Of a stretch of DNA of 64,000 bases, positions 1 to 12,456 are shown piece by piece. Every line of letters starts with the position of its first letter. Position 1 is the stretch's first letter. The stretch covers positions 5,999,192-6,063,191 of the forward strand of contig WARS01000014.1 in the NCBI GenBank assembly GCA_008933995.1, written 5' to 3'. Source of the stretch: Datnioides undecimradiatus (lineage: Eukaryota; Chordata; Actinopteri; Lobotiformes; Datnioididae). A model generated the notes under the pieces. That model was not told the origin of the DNA. It did not search any database and was given only the letters and a program-made list of their open reading frames with translations. Made by a program: the position numbers and the translations under genes.

Positions 1-12
1 TTGATATGGTGT

Positions 13-14
<2 letters not shown>

Positions 15-50
<36 letters not shown>
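15..50. repeat. (TG)18 microsatellite
   Basis: An uninterrupted TG dinucleotide run of 36 nt near the window edge, followed by a short G run. It is probably length-polymorphic and could adopt Z-DNA. Confidence 0.95.
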
Positions 51-52
<2 letters not shown>

Positions 53-363
53 GGAGGCGGCTGATTCAGAGAGATGTCCGCAGGAAGGCAGAGCAGAATT
101 CTAATAATGCTGCATGCGGTGCCAGGGGGCAAAACACAGAAAAACAAAAGTTTTTCTCTCCACCAACATGATTCTAAAGCAGCGAGTGCAGAGGAACAAC
201 AGCACAACACAACAGCGCTGTAGGAGCACCACTCATGTCTTTGTTGTCGCTGTTGCTGTGGGTGGTTGTAGTGTCTGAAGGTGAAATGGAGGCTGGGTGT
301 CAGTTCACCCCATCGTGTCGTCATGTATGTGGAAGAGGAGCGCGGGCAGCGCCGAGCACTTAC

Positions 364-483
364 CGCAGGACACGAGTGTGAAAGCTGCTCCATCAGTGTC
401 AGCGGCGGTTTCGAGCCGAGGATGCGGTGGATCTCTGACAGCAGCGGGCTGACCTGATTCATGAGAGGAGCATCAGATTCACA
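364..483 (-). other. Possible antisense exon (speculative)
   Basis: On the - strand this 120-nt segment is preceded by a pyrimidine-leaning stretch ending in TTTAG and followed directly by GTAAGTG, a strong donor. One frame is open across all 40 codons (the other two are closed) and includes a methionine eight codons in. The peptide has a short amphipathic stretch but matches no family I recognise. Forty open codons are common by chance, so the case rests mainly on the two splice signals. It lies antisense to gpc3 intron 1. Confidence 0.2.
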
Positions 484-1999
484 CTAAATGGAAGAGTAAT
501 GCTAGTTTGCTGGAGGCTGAGCTGACAGCTGCCACTTATTTCAACAGAAATCATTGCACAGTGCTCCTGCAAATGAGAAGGGTGTGTTTTCCGCTCCTGT
601 GTGAGCTGAGACAATTAGAGTTCCATGTTGTTTGATATTTCTAAGAGGTACACCAAAAGCCGGTCCAGGAGATGTGGACCCCTCAGTAATGAGCTGCAGG
701 GTCAGGCCATCAGCTTGTTGTTTATCATGAAAAACTGAACAACAAAGAACAAACGCCCCTGCTGTTGAGATGACACCGGACACCACTAATAGGTGGATCA
801 ACTTGACCTGCAGCAGTAGAGGTCTTTGTGTCTTATTAAGCATTGATTTGTGTTTTGTTTATTCACTTATTTTTCCTTTTTTTTTGGGTAAACCCCAGCT
901 CTCTAATGAAGGGCGCTGGTGTTTGCTGCCTCATTGTTTTGTGTACACTTCAAAAACAGGAGATCGGGCTCTTTCACATTCATGCTTCCAGCTTTCAAAT
1001 TATTGCTTCATCAAAAGACTTAAAGTAGAGCAGCGAGCAAAGCACTAAAAATACTTAAAACAATTGTAATCCCCAGTAGCTAATGATATTATTATTCCGT
1101 AGGTTGGTTGTAAATTACACTATCTTTATTTCATTTATTGTCTCTACAAAGTGACATTGGCTTATTTTGCCCTGGAGAGGAAGCCAAGGAGCTCCACATG
1201 CTTCGATTCAACACTTGTAGTTGATGTATAATTTATGCTCATAATGAACAGCTTTTAACATATTCTATATCTTAATACAACTTGTTTTTCCCCCATGGTC
1301 TCCATCATTAAACTTGCATAGTGATGGCTTTCTAATTGGTGCTACACACACTGTATTTGTGGCTGTCCCCGTTCCCCTGGCTTGGAGTCCCCGAGCTTGT
1401 TAGAGAAGCGAGGGGAGGGACTGCTCTCATCTGTGTGTACACAGGACCGTTTGAGCCCCTGCTGGAAGTTTTTCACCCGTGGCATTTTCCACAGCAACTT
1501 TCTGTCGAGAGAGAGGCAGTGAAGGGCCGTCAGAGACAGCTGTGACAAACCGAAGGGCGATCAATGTGTTTTTAAACAGCCATCCAAAGACCTTGCCGCT
1601 CGTGAAAGCGCCAGCTGTTCTGCATGTCCAATTGTCTGGCCCAGCTTTTCAGGGTATTGATTGGACCCACGCAATAATTTAAAGGCGTCACCTTGGACTG
1701 AGATTGTATGTTGTGGAAATTTACATGTAAATTGCTCCTGGCCCTGCACCTTGTCTTTCTTCATTTTGTTTGAAAGAACTGGCCATCAGGACACAAAAAT
1801 CGACTAATTAACCAATAACAGACTGATAGAAAGGTGCTCTCGGTGCCCGATAGCTATTAAGCTCAAGGTAGGTGAAGTGAAACAGGCTCAGAACAAAACT
1901 GTGCGGGGATGACAAGGAAAAGAAAAGAGGGGGGAGGAGAAAGAGCTGAGCCTAAAGCAAAGAGGAGAAGCAGGAAGCTTATTCCCAAGTGATGTGTCA

Positions 2000-2340
2000 G
2001 TCAGAAAGAAGGCTTTATTTAGACGGTGTGATTTTATTATTTGTGAAACTCTACGGGGAATCATCTCCCCGCCGAATCCTTCACTTATTCCGCACCACTG
2101 TGGAACTTCTGTAATGAAACGCATTTATCATCTGCAAAACGACAATGGTGCAGATGAAACTGTCTGTTTTGCCGGAGATAATTGCTAAATCCCCGTCTCT
2201 TTTCGGCACCGGCCCGCACTCACCTCACCTCTGGAGCTATTGACAGCTTAATAATTTTGCCCCTGCAGTCTGAAATTAACTTGATCTTATCTGTCAGGAG
2301 TCCTTTGTCGGTATTGATTTAAGATATTAAGCCTGTCAGT
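2000..2340. promoter_or_regulatory. Candidate conserved noncoding element in intron 1
   Basis: This block is non-repetitive and of higher complexity than its surroundings. It has clustered homeodomain-like TAAT/ATTA cores and a SOX-type ACAATGG (within GACAATGGTGC, about 2140-2150). It is about 1.8 kb upstream of exon 2. Conservation cannot be seen from one sequence, so the call rests on composition and motif density only. Confidence 0.25.
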
Positions 2341-4004
2341 ATGCATACAAAAGGTGCTGTGTGACAGTTTTATTGCCTGTTTCACTCATTAGACTCTACA
2401 CCTTAAACCCTGATGGGAGTCAGGAGGGAGTTAGCCCAGGCTGTTCTCTGTTTGACTCCTCAGTACTTATTAATTATCAAGACTGTCACTCTGTTGCATC
2501 TCCCGCTAGTTTAACTTCCCTCCATGCCTGCTGTTTTCATTGTTACAGTTGGAGCTCCGTTTCTGAAGATCTGTTGTTTGAAGATCTCAAAGAGACAAAG
2601 GCTCTATAGAGATATTCACTTTTTATATTAAGATAAAGCCTCCGTCTCAACAAAAGCCTCTCCTTGGTCTTTTGACACACTTGTCATCGAGACTTTTCTG
2701 ATATAAATCAATATATATGTGCGCGTGTACATTGACACACCGAGCCCTCCCTCCAAATTAATCTCCGTGCTTCTGTCTCTTTATCCGCCGCACCCCGAGC
2801 AGCTGAGGCTGGCAGACTCCCCTGACATTTGTTTACCACACCATCAATCAGGCCCTTGTCACTGACGCCTCTCAGGCAGCAGATCCTACAGACAACTCCT
2901 CGACGCAGCTTGGCACGTTACAACGGCAGCCGAAGCCGAAGCTTTCAACAGCCACATGGGACAGAGAGCGAGGGAAGCACTAAGGAGAGGGAACTCCTCT
3001 TTGTCTTTTAACATCACATGGTTGTGCCCTATTTATGTCTGTGTGATGTCTTGCGTTTTAGAGCAGCGATCTGGGAATACGCTGCAAATCTGTAGCTTGT
3101 CTATAGAAAGCGCAGGTTCCACTGGACCTCTCTTTTTAAATCAAGGTGTTTCGACATTCAACGTGCATTTGTGTCGTTCTCTCCTCATTAAACGACTGCA
3201 CTTTTAGAATTTCATACCTCTAAATACTGAGACATTGTGCTGTGGAGGCAGTAAAACAAGAAAGAATGGCTCTTTGTCAAAGATGTCCTTCGCCGCATCA
3301 TCATCATACCAAGGTGTAGCTCATTCAGCATCACTGTAGCAGCAGCTGAGATGCCTTCACTATCTTCCTCCTCACTGGGACTTTTTTTTTTCAAATGGAA
3401 TTAATTTCTTCTGGGCGTTTGTTCTTTGATCCGCTTGTGTACGACTATGTGGCCCCAGTGACACATCCTTGCCACCTCAGTTTTGCTTTCGCAGGGCTTA
3501 CGTGCTTCCGCACCTTTTCAAAAGAGCTCTGGGGAATCCAATTATTTCTCATCTCTGTAAACAACTTGTAGTGTCAGTGGCCAGGTGCAGAAATGTTGTT
3601 TCATCACCTTCAATCTCTCTTTTTTTAATGTCATACATAGCGAAAGCCTTGCTGAAAGCTGGGTTTGTTTGTCTGCACGCTAAACTGCTCCTGGCTCTCA
3701 TCTTTTTGCGCCCGGAAAAATACTTTTTTTTTTTGATCCTCCGTGTGAAAAGTGTAGCCTGGAGTGGTGGGAAAGTTTCTGTTGACCAAATTCATCTCTG
3801 AGGGGAACAACACAGCCTTGGTATATTGCTTGAATGTACATCAAAATGACTCATTTTTAGCCGCAATTTATTTTTGACTTCAACCGTGCTGAATAAAGCA
3901 GCCTCCACATAATGATCATATGCTCATTAAGGCTGCAGACGCTGCTGTAGATAGTGTTTCCTGTGTTCGGCATGCAGATGATGCAGCTGAATCTTTATTT
4001 TGGA

Positions 4005-4035
4005 TGTGTGTGTGTGTGTGTGTGTGTATGTGTGT
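4005..4035. repeat. (TG)n microsatellite upstream of exon 2
   Basis: A TG run broken once by an A (position 4028), about 105 bp upstream of the exon 2 acceptor and outside its polypyrimidine tract. Confidence 0.9.
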
Positions 4036-4140
4036 AAAGGCAGAGGCTTCTGTTGTGTGAAAATTAAACAAAAGTGGCTTTGCGGCTCCTTCCCTCTGCT
4101 CACGTAGACTTCTGTCCTGTCTCTGCTGATTTCCTGCCAG

Positions 4141-4302
4141 GTGCGGATCTGCAGGTTTGCCAAACCAAAGGCCCGACCTGCTGTTCCAAGAAGATGGAGG
4201 AGCGGTATCAGGTAGCGGCGCGCAGCAACATGGAGTCTGGCCTGCAGGTTGTCAGTGCTCAACTCAAACGTCTCATCATCCAGAATGCTGCCATATTCCA
4301 AG
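4141..4302 (+). CDS. gpc3: Glypican-3 exon 2 (internal, partial gene)
   Basis: Exon 2 of a glypican, encoding 54 residues of the N-terminal extracellular core. It runs from an acceptor (TTTCCTGCCAG) to the donor GTAAGC and is flanked by phase-1 introns: the first two bases finish a Gly codon and the last G starts a Glu codon completed in exon 3. The translation opens with [14 protein letters not shown], followed by KMEERYQ and ending [10 protein letters not shown]. These are glypican signatures, including the Cys plus Cys-Cys triplet that forms core disulfides. Set by hand against remembered human sequences, it agrees with GPC3 at about 38 positions and with GPC5 at about 34. The KGPTCCS and LIIQNAA blocks favour GPC3. 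The protein acts at the cell surface as a GPI-anchored heparan sulfate proteoglycan. Exon 1 is outside the window. Confidence 0.93.
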
Positions 4303-5639
4303 GTAAGCAGTGAGCGCAGTTCGTCCAAAGCTGTTTCCAAGCGCAGAGGAAAAAAAACATGTACGCCGTTTTGAAACTGATAATTGACGTGCTAAAAACA
4401 AGACACTCCGTATCCATTTTCTTGGCCACGCATCCACGTTCACGTCAGCAGCTCACTCCTCCAGACAGTGAGTCACATATAAATAAAGAAGAAGCATAAT
4501 GTACGCAGGCAGGGATGAGACGCTCAGCTGCTGTTCAACTAAATGTTAGAATGGCAGAGACGCGCGGTTAAAGTGACTTTAGATGTAGTGTGGTTGTCGG
4601 TGCCAGACATGTTGTTCCAGAAAAGTGACAGCCTCCTGAGATTTTGGCGCACTGCAGTCAGTGATGGCTGTTATTCACAGAGCGAAAAACGCCAGTCAGC
4701 AGTGGTCCTGGAAAGCGCTCACAGATGAGAGAGGTCAGAGGAGACTGGCTGGTGCGACTGGTTCCAGCTAACAGATGCATTCAAAAAGTCTGCGCATCAG
4801 TGATGTGAGAAACGTACAAGCGGTCAAACTTGGAGACGGCGAGGTTGAGCTGCTGTCAGCTGTGAAGAGGAGGACGGAGGCGCAGGAGGCAGGGCGTCTG
4901 ATTGTGACTGACTGAACAGTGAGATGACACCTGGTTTAATGGTGGAAGCAGATATGTTATGAAAGTCAGCAGGAGCAAGGCGACACTGTCAAATCAGCAT
5001 TTCCTTGCTGAACTGTTGCTTTAAAGGACTGAAGCTGCTCTGGAGGCAAAATATAATCCCAGCTGATACTATGGAGGCGGTCACCATGGAGCGCGTGTGT
5101 ATTTGCTTTCATTTAATCATCACAGATAATTCTGTTAAAGAATTAGTTCAATGTCTTGGGAACTACGCCGCTTAACCTTCTTGCTAGAGTCAAATGAGAG
5201 GATAGCTTTGAGGTACTTCACTTGAGCATTTCTATATTATGCTACTTGATACTTCTATTCCTCTAGTGAGGAGAACATTGTTTTAACCTCGCTGTATTGA
5301 TTTGTCAGCAGTAGTTACAATTTCCTTTTTCATATTACAATTTCACATAAAAACAATGTTTATTTTACAGTAAAGCAGTTCCAACTTTTATGACGCAAGG
5401 CCCTTCTAAAGCATTCTTTCTTTTTCGAGCCCCTTTGTGTTTCAAATGTTTATGAATTATTAAAAATCAAAGAGACGTTTCACAACCAAACTTCTCACAT
5501 GGTTTCAATCAAGTAACTGTCAAATAACAAAACCCTGCAAATAAACAGCAAAGATTAGAGAAAAGTCAATTCATTGTTGTGTTGTCACATTTTTGGGACC
5601 AAAAAGTTGGATTTGAACACACAACAAAGACGACAGCCA

Positions 5640-5740
5640 ACTGCCAAACAGCACATCTGTACACCCGGCGCCTACGTGAGAGATAAGTACTCCCTACCAG
5701 CAGGTGGCGGTAGTGAAAGGGAAACCAGGGTAGGCAGGAC
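5640..5740. repeat. Probable teleost interspersed-repeat fragment
   Basis: It contains ACCAGCAGGTGGCGGTAGTG, which I recognise as a frequent word in dispersed nonautonomous DNA elements of fish genomes. The termini are not clear: TCACATTTT at about 5585 and its inverted partner AAAATGTGA at about 5752 could be remnants of terminal inverted repeats. Class unknown. Confidence 0.4.
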
Positions 5741-6919
5741 TGCAAATACACAAAATGTGATCAAACGAATACTGGCTTGCTAATTCTACACCACTCTCAA
5801 TCACCACCGATGTTTCTTAATATTGCTACTTCTAATTGAGAAGATGTCTAAGATAAGAAGTTGCACTGAAGTTGTTGGCCATAAGTCTTCCTGGCCATAA
5901 GGACAAGGCAGAGGTAAAAGAAAAACATCAGCATGCAGCCATGGATACGACAGCTACAAGCTCAAGGGACTTTCCCAAACCACATAGCTGAGCAGCCAAT
6001 CAGTGCGATCTCTCTCAGCAACAGGCTCCACCACCTATTCAGTACGTTCAATCATGGGAAACAGGGATCCAGCTAGCGTCAAGGACACAGGCCACAAGAA
6101 CTGGAGCCACAGACGTTCTGCAGTTTCATTTTTGAAGTGCAATTATCTGATAATATTTCCATACTTGAGCAGGAATCCAGGAACTTTCAACAGATCATTT
6201 TTAGATTGTTTTATTTTACTTTAATTGAAGTGAACGCTCTGAGCACGTGTCCCACCATGGTTGATACCAGCTTTGTTGAGTTCGCTGATGCGAGCTAACG
6301 TTTGTGAGATATTGCTGTCGTGTTTGTTCACTGACTTTTCTTCTCACCGTAACGTGCGCTGCTGTTACTCATACTTTAGAACTGACCATACTGTTTTCAT
6401 TTCTAGCGAACATTAAAACTTTAGACAGAAACTTCAACATACATTTGAAACTTTCAGAACCGGTTTCACGTCAACTCGGGGACAACAAAGAGGCACACAA
6501 CTTTTCCTTCACAGCGCAGCCATATTAGTAACAGTTGTTTTGAAATATCCCTTTCACGTTTAATGTTGAGCTTTTGTTATCACGCTACACAGGCCTTTTC
6601 CATCGAGCGCGGCGGCTCTGTTTACTGTCTCGGGGTTTCCACTTGAAGTGGGATGTGCGTGACTCACTGGGCCAACTTTTTTGAGAGCTCACACTCATTG
6701 GTTGTGAAACGCAGCACCATCCTGACATGCCAATTAAAACTTGGGGTTTAATGGGGACCGTGGGGTTTGCTTGACTTGGTTGTTACACACTAACTATGTT
6801 AGAGACTGCTGCTGTGGTTTGGCTGCACTTTCCTAGAAGGGATTCAATACTAATTGCTTTAGCATAGGGCTTGAGAGAACTCCCCAAACAGCCCTGGACT
6901 GAAATCCTTTTAACATCCT

Positions 6920-7110
6920 GGTCTTATCTGTTTCCCTCTACTTCATTTTCATCTTCTCTCTCTTCTCCTCTTTTCTTCTCCATCTCTCTCCCTCTCTCTG
7001 ACCACACCGTCCTCTCTCTCCATCTCTGTCTTGCTCAATCTACTTGACTTTTCAATCTACTTCTCCTTCTGTCTTCCTCCCTCTGTCTGTCTCTTCCTCG
7101 CGCGCTTGTG
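6920..7110. repeat. Pyrimidine-rich (CT) low-complexity block
   Basis: About 190 bp dominated by C and T with many TCTC runs on the + strand. It opens long spurious frames rich in Ser, Leu and Pro. No canonical exon is attached to it. Confidence 0.8.
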
Positions 7111-9939
7111 CTACTATTGGGAATTGAGTGCATGCCTTGTTTGCAATCTTCTTTGCTGCTCTCTGTCTCTTTTCTTCAGCTCTCACTTCTGCCAGAGATC
7201 AAAGGGCTTCCCCTCTCCACTCCTCCATCTCCCATCTCTGAGCGCTGTGTCTATCCCTGCATCCCCCTCTCCATCCAGCTCCACCTGCCCTGCTCCGCTT
7301 TCCCAAGCCTCAGACTCCACTAGAGGTTTTCGCCCTTTTGAAGTGAACTTCTCCAAACAACAGGAAAAGTCGTGGCTCTTTCTGTCTTTGTCTTTTAAGC
7401 AGTAAGATGACAGGCTGCTTTAACAGTAAGATCAATACCAGGAAATAGGTAAGGCATTAGGAATTTCTAATGATGCGTGCCTCCTGCGCAGAACATCTCA
7501 TATGCCATTTGACAATCTAATGAGCCTTTGCTGATCTCTTTATAGTTTACCAGGGAAATACCACATAATGGATAAACTGCTGCATCCACTCTGATATGTG
7601 ACAGACTCTTGGATTTCATTTTGATTCACATTAGCGAGATCATAACATCATCTTTCCCCCGCGCGCTCTGATTGCTTCGCACTCAATAGCCTGATGTTGT
7701 CAATTTAGTTCAAAACGAGAATCTGTAAACCTGTGCAGGATGCTCATCTTTAAATCTAATCTTTTAAAATGAGGAGCTGATCTTGTGCATGCTGAGAATT
7801 TAATTCAGAAAATAAATTATGGAGTCCAATATTTCTGAAGAGTGTATTAGTATGTGATGCTGCACGTCATTGAGCAGCCTGGAGATAACTTGATGCATGA
7901 AATTCATTGCAGATTTTTGAGTCAGCGCTGAGAGGAGAGGACTGTGGCGAGGGTGACATAAGTCTGCTTAAAGGGCCATTACACTCATTTTACACATCAA
8001 GATCAGTTTCTTCGTCACATTGACTTCCACTAATGTTTTCAAATCCTCGTGACGCATTGCACGGTGAAAAAGTTTACTGATCAGGAAAAACACTTGGAGA
8101 CTGATGACTCGATGTTACTCACCTCATCCGAACATCCACTAACATATAAACCGTAATCTCTGTACAATCCAGACAGAGGAAATGAAACATGGGGTTTTAA
8201 CATGCAGCCAGCCTCCACTTTGGAGGTGTTAATCATTCCCAATATCAGCTTCACCTGAGTGAGAGTCACAGGGTCTGCAAAGAATAATCTAATAATCTTA
8301 ATAAAGACCATGTTGAGGAATAGCTACAAGTGACCAATCAGAATTTTTTTTCCAGGAAGTTTGGGATGCTGTTTGCCTTATACATTCATTAGTTATGTTT
8401 ATTATCAGAGCAGGAAGTGCGGCATTTACCATCACTGTATGATGTGTAGGAGGCTATGGCAGGTGTACAAAGCACAGACATGATGTTACATCCATGATGT
8501 GAAAGACCACCATTTTTCTAAGCTTGCCTAAATGCTGTCAGTGCCTAATCAGTCATGTATAGCATGATCAGATATTGTAGGAGGATTAATTAATACATTG
8601 TCGGTGAGAGTGAAGGTCCAAAATCCAGAGAGTATTTAAATGAAATCAGAATACATGTCAGGGATGTTCAAGGACTCTCGTCTGACTAACAAAAGTTTAA
8701 TTCATGTTCTGCAGATTGATTAATTCATTAATTGTTTGAGCGCTAGTGCACTTTGACAAATGTTTTCAGTGAGTTTCCACCTTCTCATTAACCATCCTGC
8801 TCTATTTTGAGGCAGTGCTTCAGTTCCAAAAACTGTCTTTTCACTGTGGCTCAGCTGACTTAAGCACAGATTCATGTTTGTGATGTGATTATACTGCACA
8901 TCTCGTGTTCTCTGCTCTCCCTCACCCCTGTATCCCCTTTACAACTGCCCGGCGAAGCAGAAACTCATCCAAAACCATCTTCTGGCATTTTGGATGATTG
9001 GCAGCTCTAATTGTTGTTATTTCCCCAGCGATGTGTCCTTCAGAGAGAGACACTGCTGCTGCTGGTGTGATGCTCAGCCGGAGCGCAGTTTAGAAATGAG
9101 ATTATCCTCCTTTGTTAATGAGACAAGCTTTTATTAAAGTTTTTAAAAATGATTTGTTGAGGGTACTGCTGTGTATGAGCAAGCTGAAAGCCACTGTGGC
9201 TGAGTGGCAGTGCGGGCGAGATCTGGGTACTTTTTGTTGTGCAGTGCTCGTGTAAAAATCACACATCATAAAATGAGCCTCTCCTGACTGCAGTGCTGGT
9301 GGAGAGAACAAGACCACACTGCTGTCTGCTTAGTTTCATCACAGCTCGATGCTGCTCTGCAGCCTGAGGAGCAGTCTTCACCCAGAGGGGAGTCACACTC
9401 AAGTCCAAAGAGCAAACCCAATTAATAAACATGAGAGGGCAGGATTGGCCCGATTGCTTATAAAGTCAAATATGTGGGGAGGAAAGTTGAGCAGCGCCAG
9501 TGTGTGTGTGTGCAGATATCAGAGAGTCTGTGTGATATTTGCTGAAAAAAGTGGGACAGCCAGCCTGGTGCTCCTGAAATGACTCAATGAGTCCATAGAA
9601 GGCTGGCACAGTGGGGTGTTCGAAAACAGGTCTGACTTGGACTACTTTCAGGCAGCATGAGGGCGATCTGTATGTGGCTTCACTCGTTGCTGCGAGGCAG
9701 GGGAGCTCTCTCCACTTTGCTCTGAACTCACGGGGGCGACGCTCTGTAAATGATCGGGAGTTTGGAAGGAGCTTGAAAGGATGCTCATATCTTTTTATCA
9801 AACATAAAGACACCGGACAACCTGGGGTGTGCACTGCTCAACAAACTTGCTGAATCTGTGTGAAGGCGTACGCACACGCGCACCGTAATTGAAAAAGTTC
9901 ACCCAACAGAAGTGTGAATAAATCTTCTTTTGTGTCCTT

Positions 9940-10620
9940 GAGTTCCTCATACCTCATTCCTAGCGGGCCAACAAATTAGCATCTCATTAGCAGTCTCAAA
10001 AAATTCGATCGACTTCCCCCGCTTCTTGTGGATGGGTTTTAATTACTCTAAGTGTATAAGGAATTAGAATGGCAGACCCCCTGTGGCCCCGGTGGAGGTG
10101 GTTGTTGACCTTGAGAGGAGTTTGCCCTCATTTGTCTCCGATAGTGCTGAATGGACATTTGCCGTGGCAGTAACCCAAACGAGATGTGGCAGGAGGCGGA
10201 TGATGCAGAACCTGGCAGGCCCGAACTGCCTCTCCATCCAGCAGCCAATAATCAAAATCAGATCTCGCTGCCCTCTGCATCCATTCCCCGTCTCCTGCTC
10301 GTTAGCCATCCGCTCGATCCAAAGTGCTCCGGGAGTCTGGCCCGAGCAGGCCTTTCCTCTGTTCTTCCCATCATCTGCTTTCCAATAATCATCCCCTGCC
10401 TCACGCTCTCCATGGAGTCATTTTGTCTTCTGGAGAAGTTTCCCGGAGTAATCCAATAACTGTGAGGACTGGTGGGATATATGCCTGCTGCGAGATGTCT
10501 GAAGTTGTTTACTCGCTGCCCCAGGCTAATCTAATAACTTAATGATGGGGAGAGGCAGTTTTGCTATGTCCAATGGGCTCCTTCGAGCATCGTTTACCAG
10601 ACACGATGGGGTATACCAGC
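9940..10620. promoter_or_regulatory. Candidate conserved noncoding element with paired CCAATAATCA
   Basis: A non-repetitive, GC-balanced block in which frames on both strands stay open together, as happens in constrained or stop-poor sequence. The 10-mer CCAATAATCA occurs at 10245-10254 and again at 10382-10391, and related CCAAT words follow near 10453 and 10569. Its reverse complement, TGATTATTGG, resembles a PBX/HOX-type site joined to a CCAAT box. Enhancer function is inferred from motif clustering only. Confidence 0.3.
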
Positions 10621-12318
10621 CATTACCACATCTTCTTCTATCAACTTGTAATTTGATTTCAACTTAATTGCTGTGTTTTATCATTATGCGTCACTTCTTA
10701 GTTTGCTTGTAATGAGATTTTCAGGACTTTTTGAGCACTGTGCTGGGTTGCCAAACTGTTGTGCAGATTGATCTTTAATAAAGCAACGCAATACTGAAAA
10801 CACTGTCTGTTTGAGTTCAGAGGCTTCTCTCGGTGCTCAGGATTCACAAAGGAAAAAGCCAGAGTGCTTCTCTGCAGCGAGCAGCCTGCGAGAACATTTT
10901 AGTGTTTGTGAGCCTGAGGAAGAAGACACATAAGCATCAAAACAACCAGGTACGGCAAATGCACCAGCGACGCAGCCGATCTCACTGTTTCCTCTCATTA
11001 TTCAATCTGCTGTTTGTGGGAGATACAGTCCGATATCAAACACCGAGGCACCGGAGGCAAATACAAAATAGATGTTTGCGTGCAGTTTGCCGCTGAATTA
11101 AGTTGACATGGTCTACATGTGAGTCTAATGTGTGTTTTTGTGTCACGTTTTCCCCTCGTGTGTCAGTGCTGGAGCATCTATAAAGTTTCAGACAGAAACT
11201 TCTGAATCCTGCTGCTTCAAGGTTTTTTCATTGAACTAGAAAAAGTGATTTTTTTTTTTTTTTTGGTTTGAATTGAATAACTCTCAGTCGGTGAACTTCT
11301 CTTGTTAAGAATTTAGTATTTTCACCCAATTCTGCATGTGCCATTGAAATGCTATTTAGGCAGGATTTTCAGTCAGTACAAGCATATTTTACCTCTTTAC
11401 GAGGAACAATTTTATTGTACAAACCAAGAAAAACAACTTGCAGGGAATTCACAACACAAACTGGAGTGATGAGTGCAGCGTAAATTTGACTGTCCTGCCC
11501 TCGTCCTCTTTCTCATCACATCTGCTGCGTCTTAGTTTCATCGCACTACTGCTTCACTCTTTTTGGACTGAGTTTTAGTTTTCAGTATAGTTTTTAAATT
11601 GAATGCTGTCAGAAAGGATAACTTGGCAAGTTTTGTAGCCACAGATGCTCAGCGACTCCTTCTGAATGGTCTCCTTTCAGTCATTTTCACTGGACTTGGG
11701 CGGTCAGTTTAAAGTTAAAAATACATTTCAGTATATAATTTATTCAACTTCAATTCAAACACAACCCATGTTGCCTATCAGGATGTACTTGAAATGGCAT
11801 TTTCATGCATTTCTTTGCTTAACTTACTTAACAAGCTAGCTGGACAAGCTAATGCGACAAGCTAACATCACTGTTAGGCAAATACATTTTACAAAGACAG
11901 CAAAAAGTTTGACTTTTATGTACAACTTTGTCTACTTCAGATGGTTAGATAGTTCACTAAAGTGCAACAGTGCATTATTTATTTAATTTAAAGGTGCCCC
12001 CCACAGGACGGAAACACCAGATTGAATTCCGACAAAACTACTGAATAATTCATTTTTGCTCACATTTAAATAGTTCAGATTTCATACTAAAATGCTAATG
12101 GTCATAGAACCATGACTGAGCAATCAATCACTGTGACTGTTGTCAGCAATTTATATATCAGTCAATAACTGAATACAAAAACATGCCGATTTGGCTCTGG
12201 AAGGCTTTGATATGACCTTCTAAGTAAGGGATTTTTGGGAATGAATAAATAGCATGCATCATAAAATCATCTAATTTAAACCTTTTGTATGAGAGAAGGA
12301 TCAAATTCATTTCTGCAG

Positions 12319-12456
12319 TCACTCGTTGAGATGTTAAATGCCAAGGGATGCCACACTCTATGTGGTCCGGACAACACGGTTTCCAAACCTTCACCAAAAC
12401 TATCACAGGATCTTGGGCGTAGAGCAAACTCACGTGGGGAAACCAAAGTAAAAGAG
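12319..12456 (+). other. Exon-like segment with canonical splice signals (possible poison or cryptic exon)
   Basis: A 138-nt segment lies between an acceptor-like TTTCTGCAG and a strong donor, GAG followed by GTGAGTAA. It has one fully open frame of 46 codons (phase 0 at both ends) that I cannot assign to a family. If spliced between gpc3 exon 2 (which ends in phase 1) and exon 3, the junction reads Val-Thr-Arg then TGA at 12327-12329. Inclusion would therefore end translation rather than add protein. It could be a poison exon, an exon of a separate transcript, or chance. The polypyrimidine tract is weak. Confidence 0.25.

Larger units (their letters stand above)
1..4140 (+). other. gpc3: 3' part of gpc3 intron 1, no coding exon recognised
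   Basis: This stretch precedes the phase-1 acceptor of exon 2. I looked for glypican exon 1 (signal peptide followed by a Cys-x-x-Val-Arg segment) and did not see it, so exon 1 lies upstream of the window. The stretch holds a (TG)n tract at its very start, a segment at 2000-2340 that looks like conserved noncoding DNA, and a second TG tract at 4005-4035. It also holds a possible antisense exon at 364-483, listed separately. Short open frames here have no recognisable protein content. Confidence 0.75.
4303..9940. other. Intron 2, segment 1: unique sequence, CT-rich block, repeat fragment
   Basis: Mostly unique intronic sequence. A pyrimidine-rich block spans about 6920-7110. A repeat-like patch lies at 5640-5740 (listed separately). 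A moderately CpG-bearing stretch at 6590-6760 is the only other compositional feature. No coding exon or RNA gene recognised. Confidence 0.6.
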
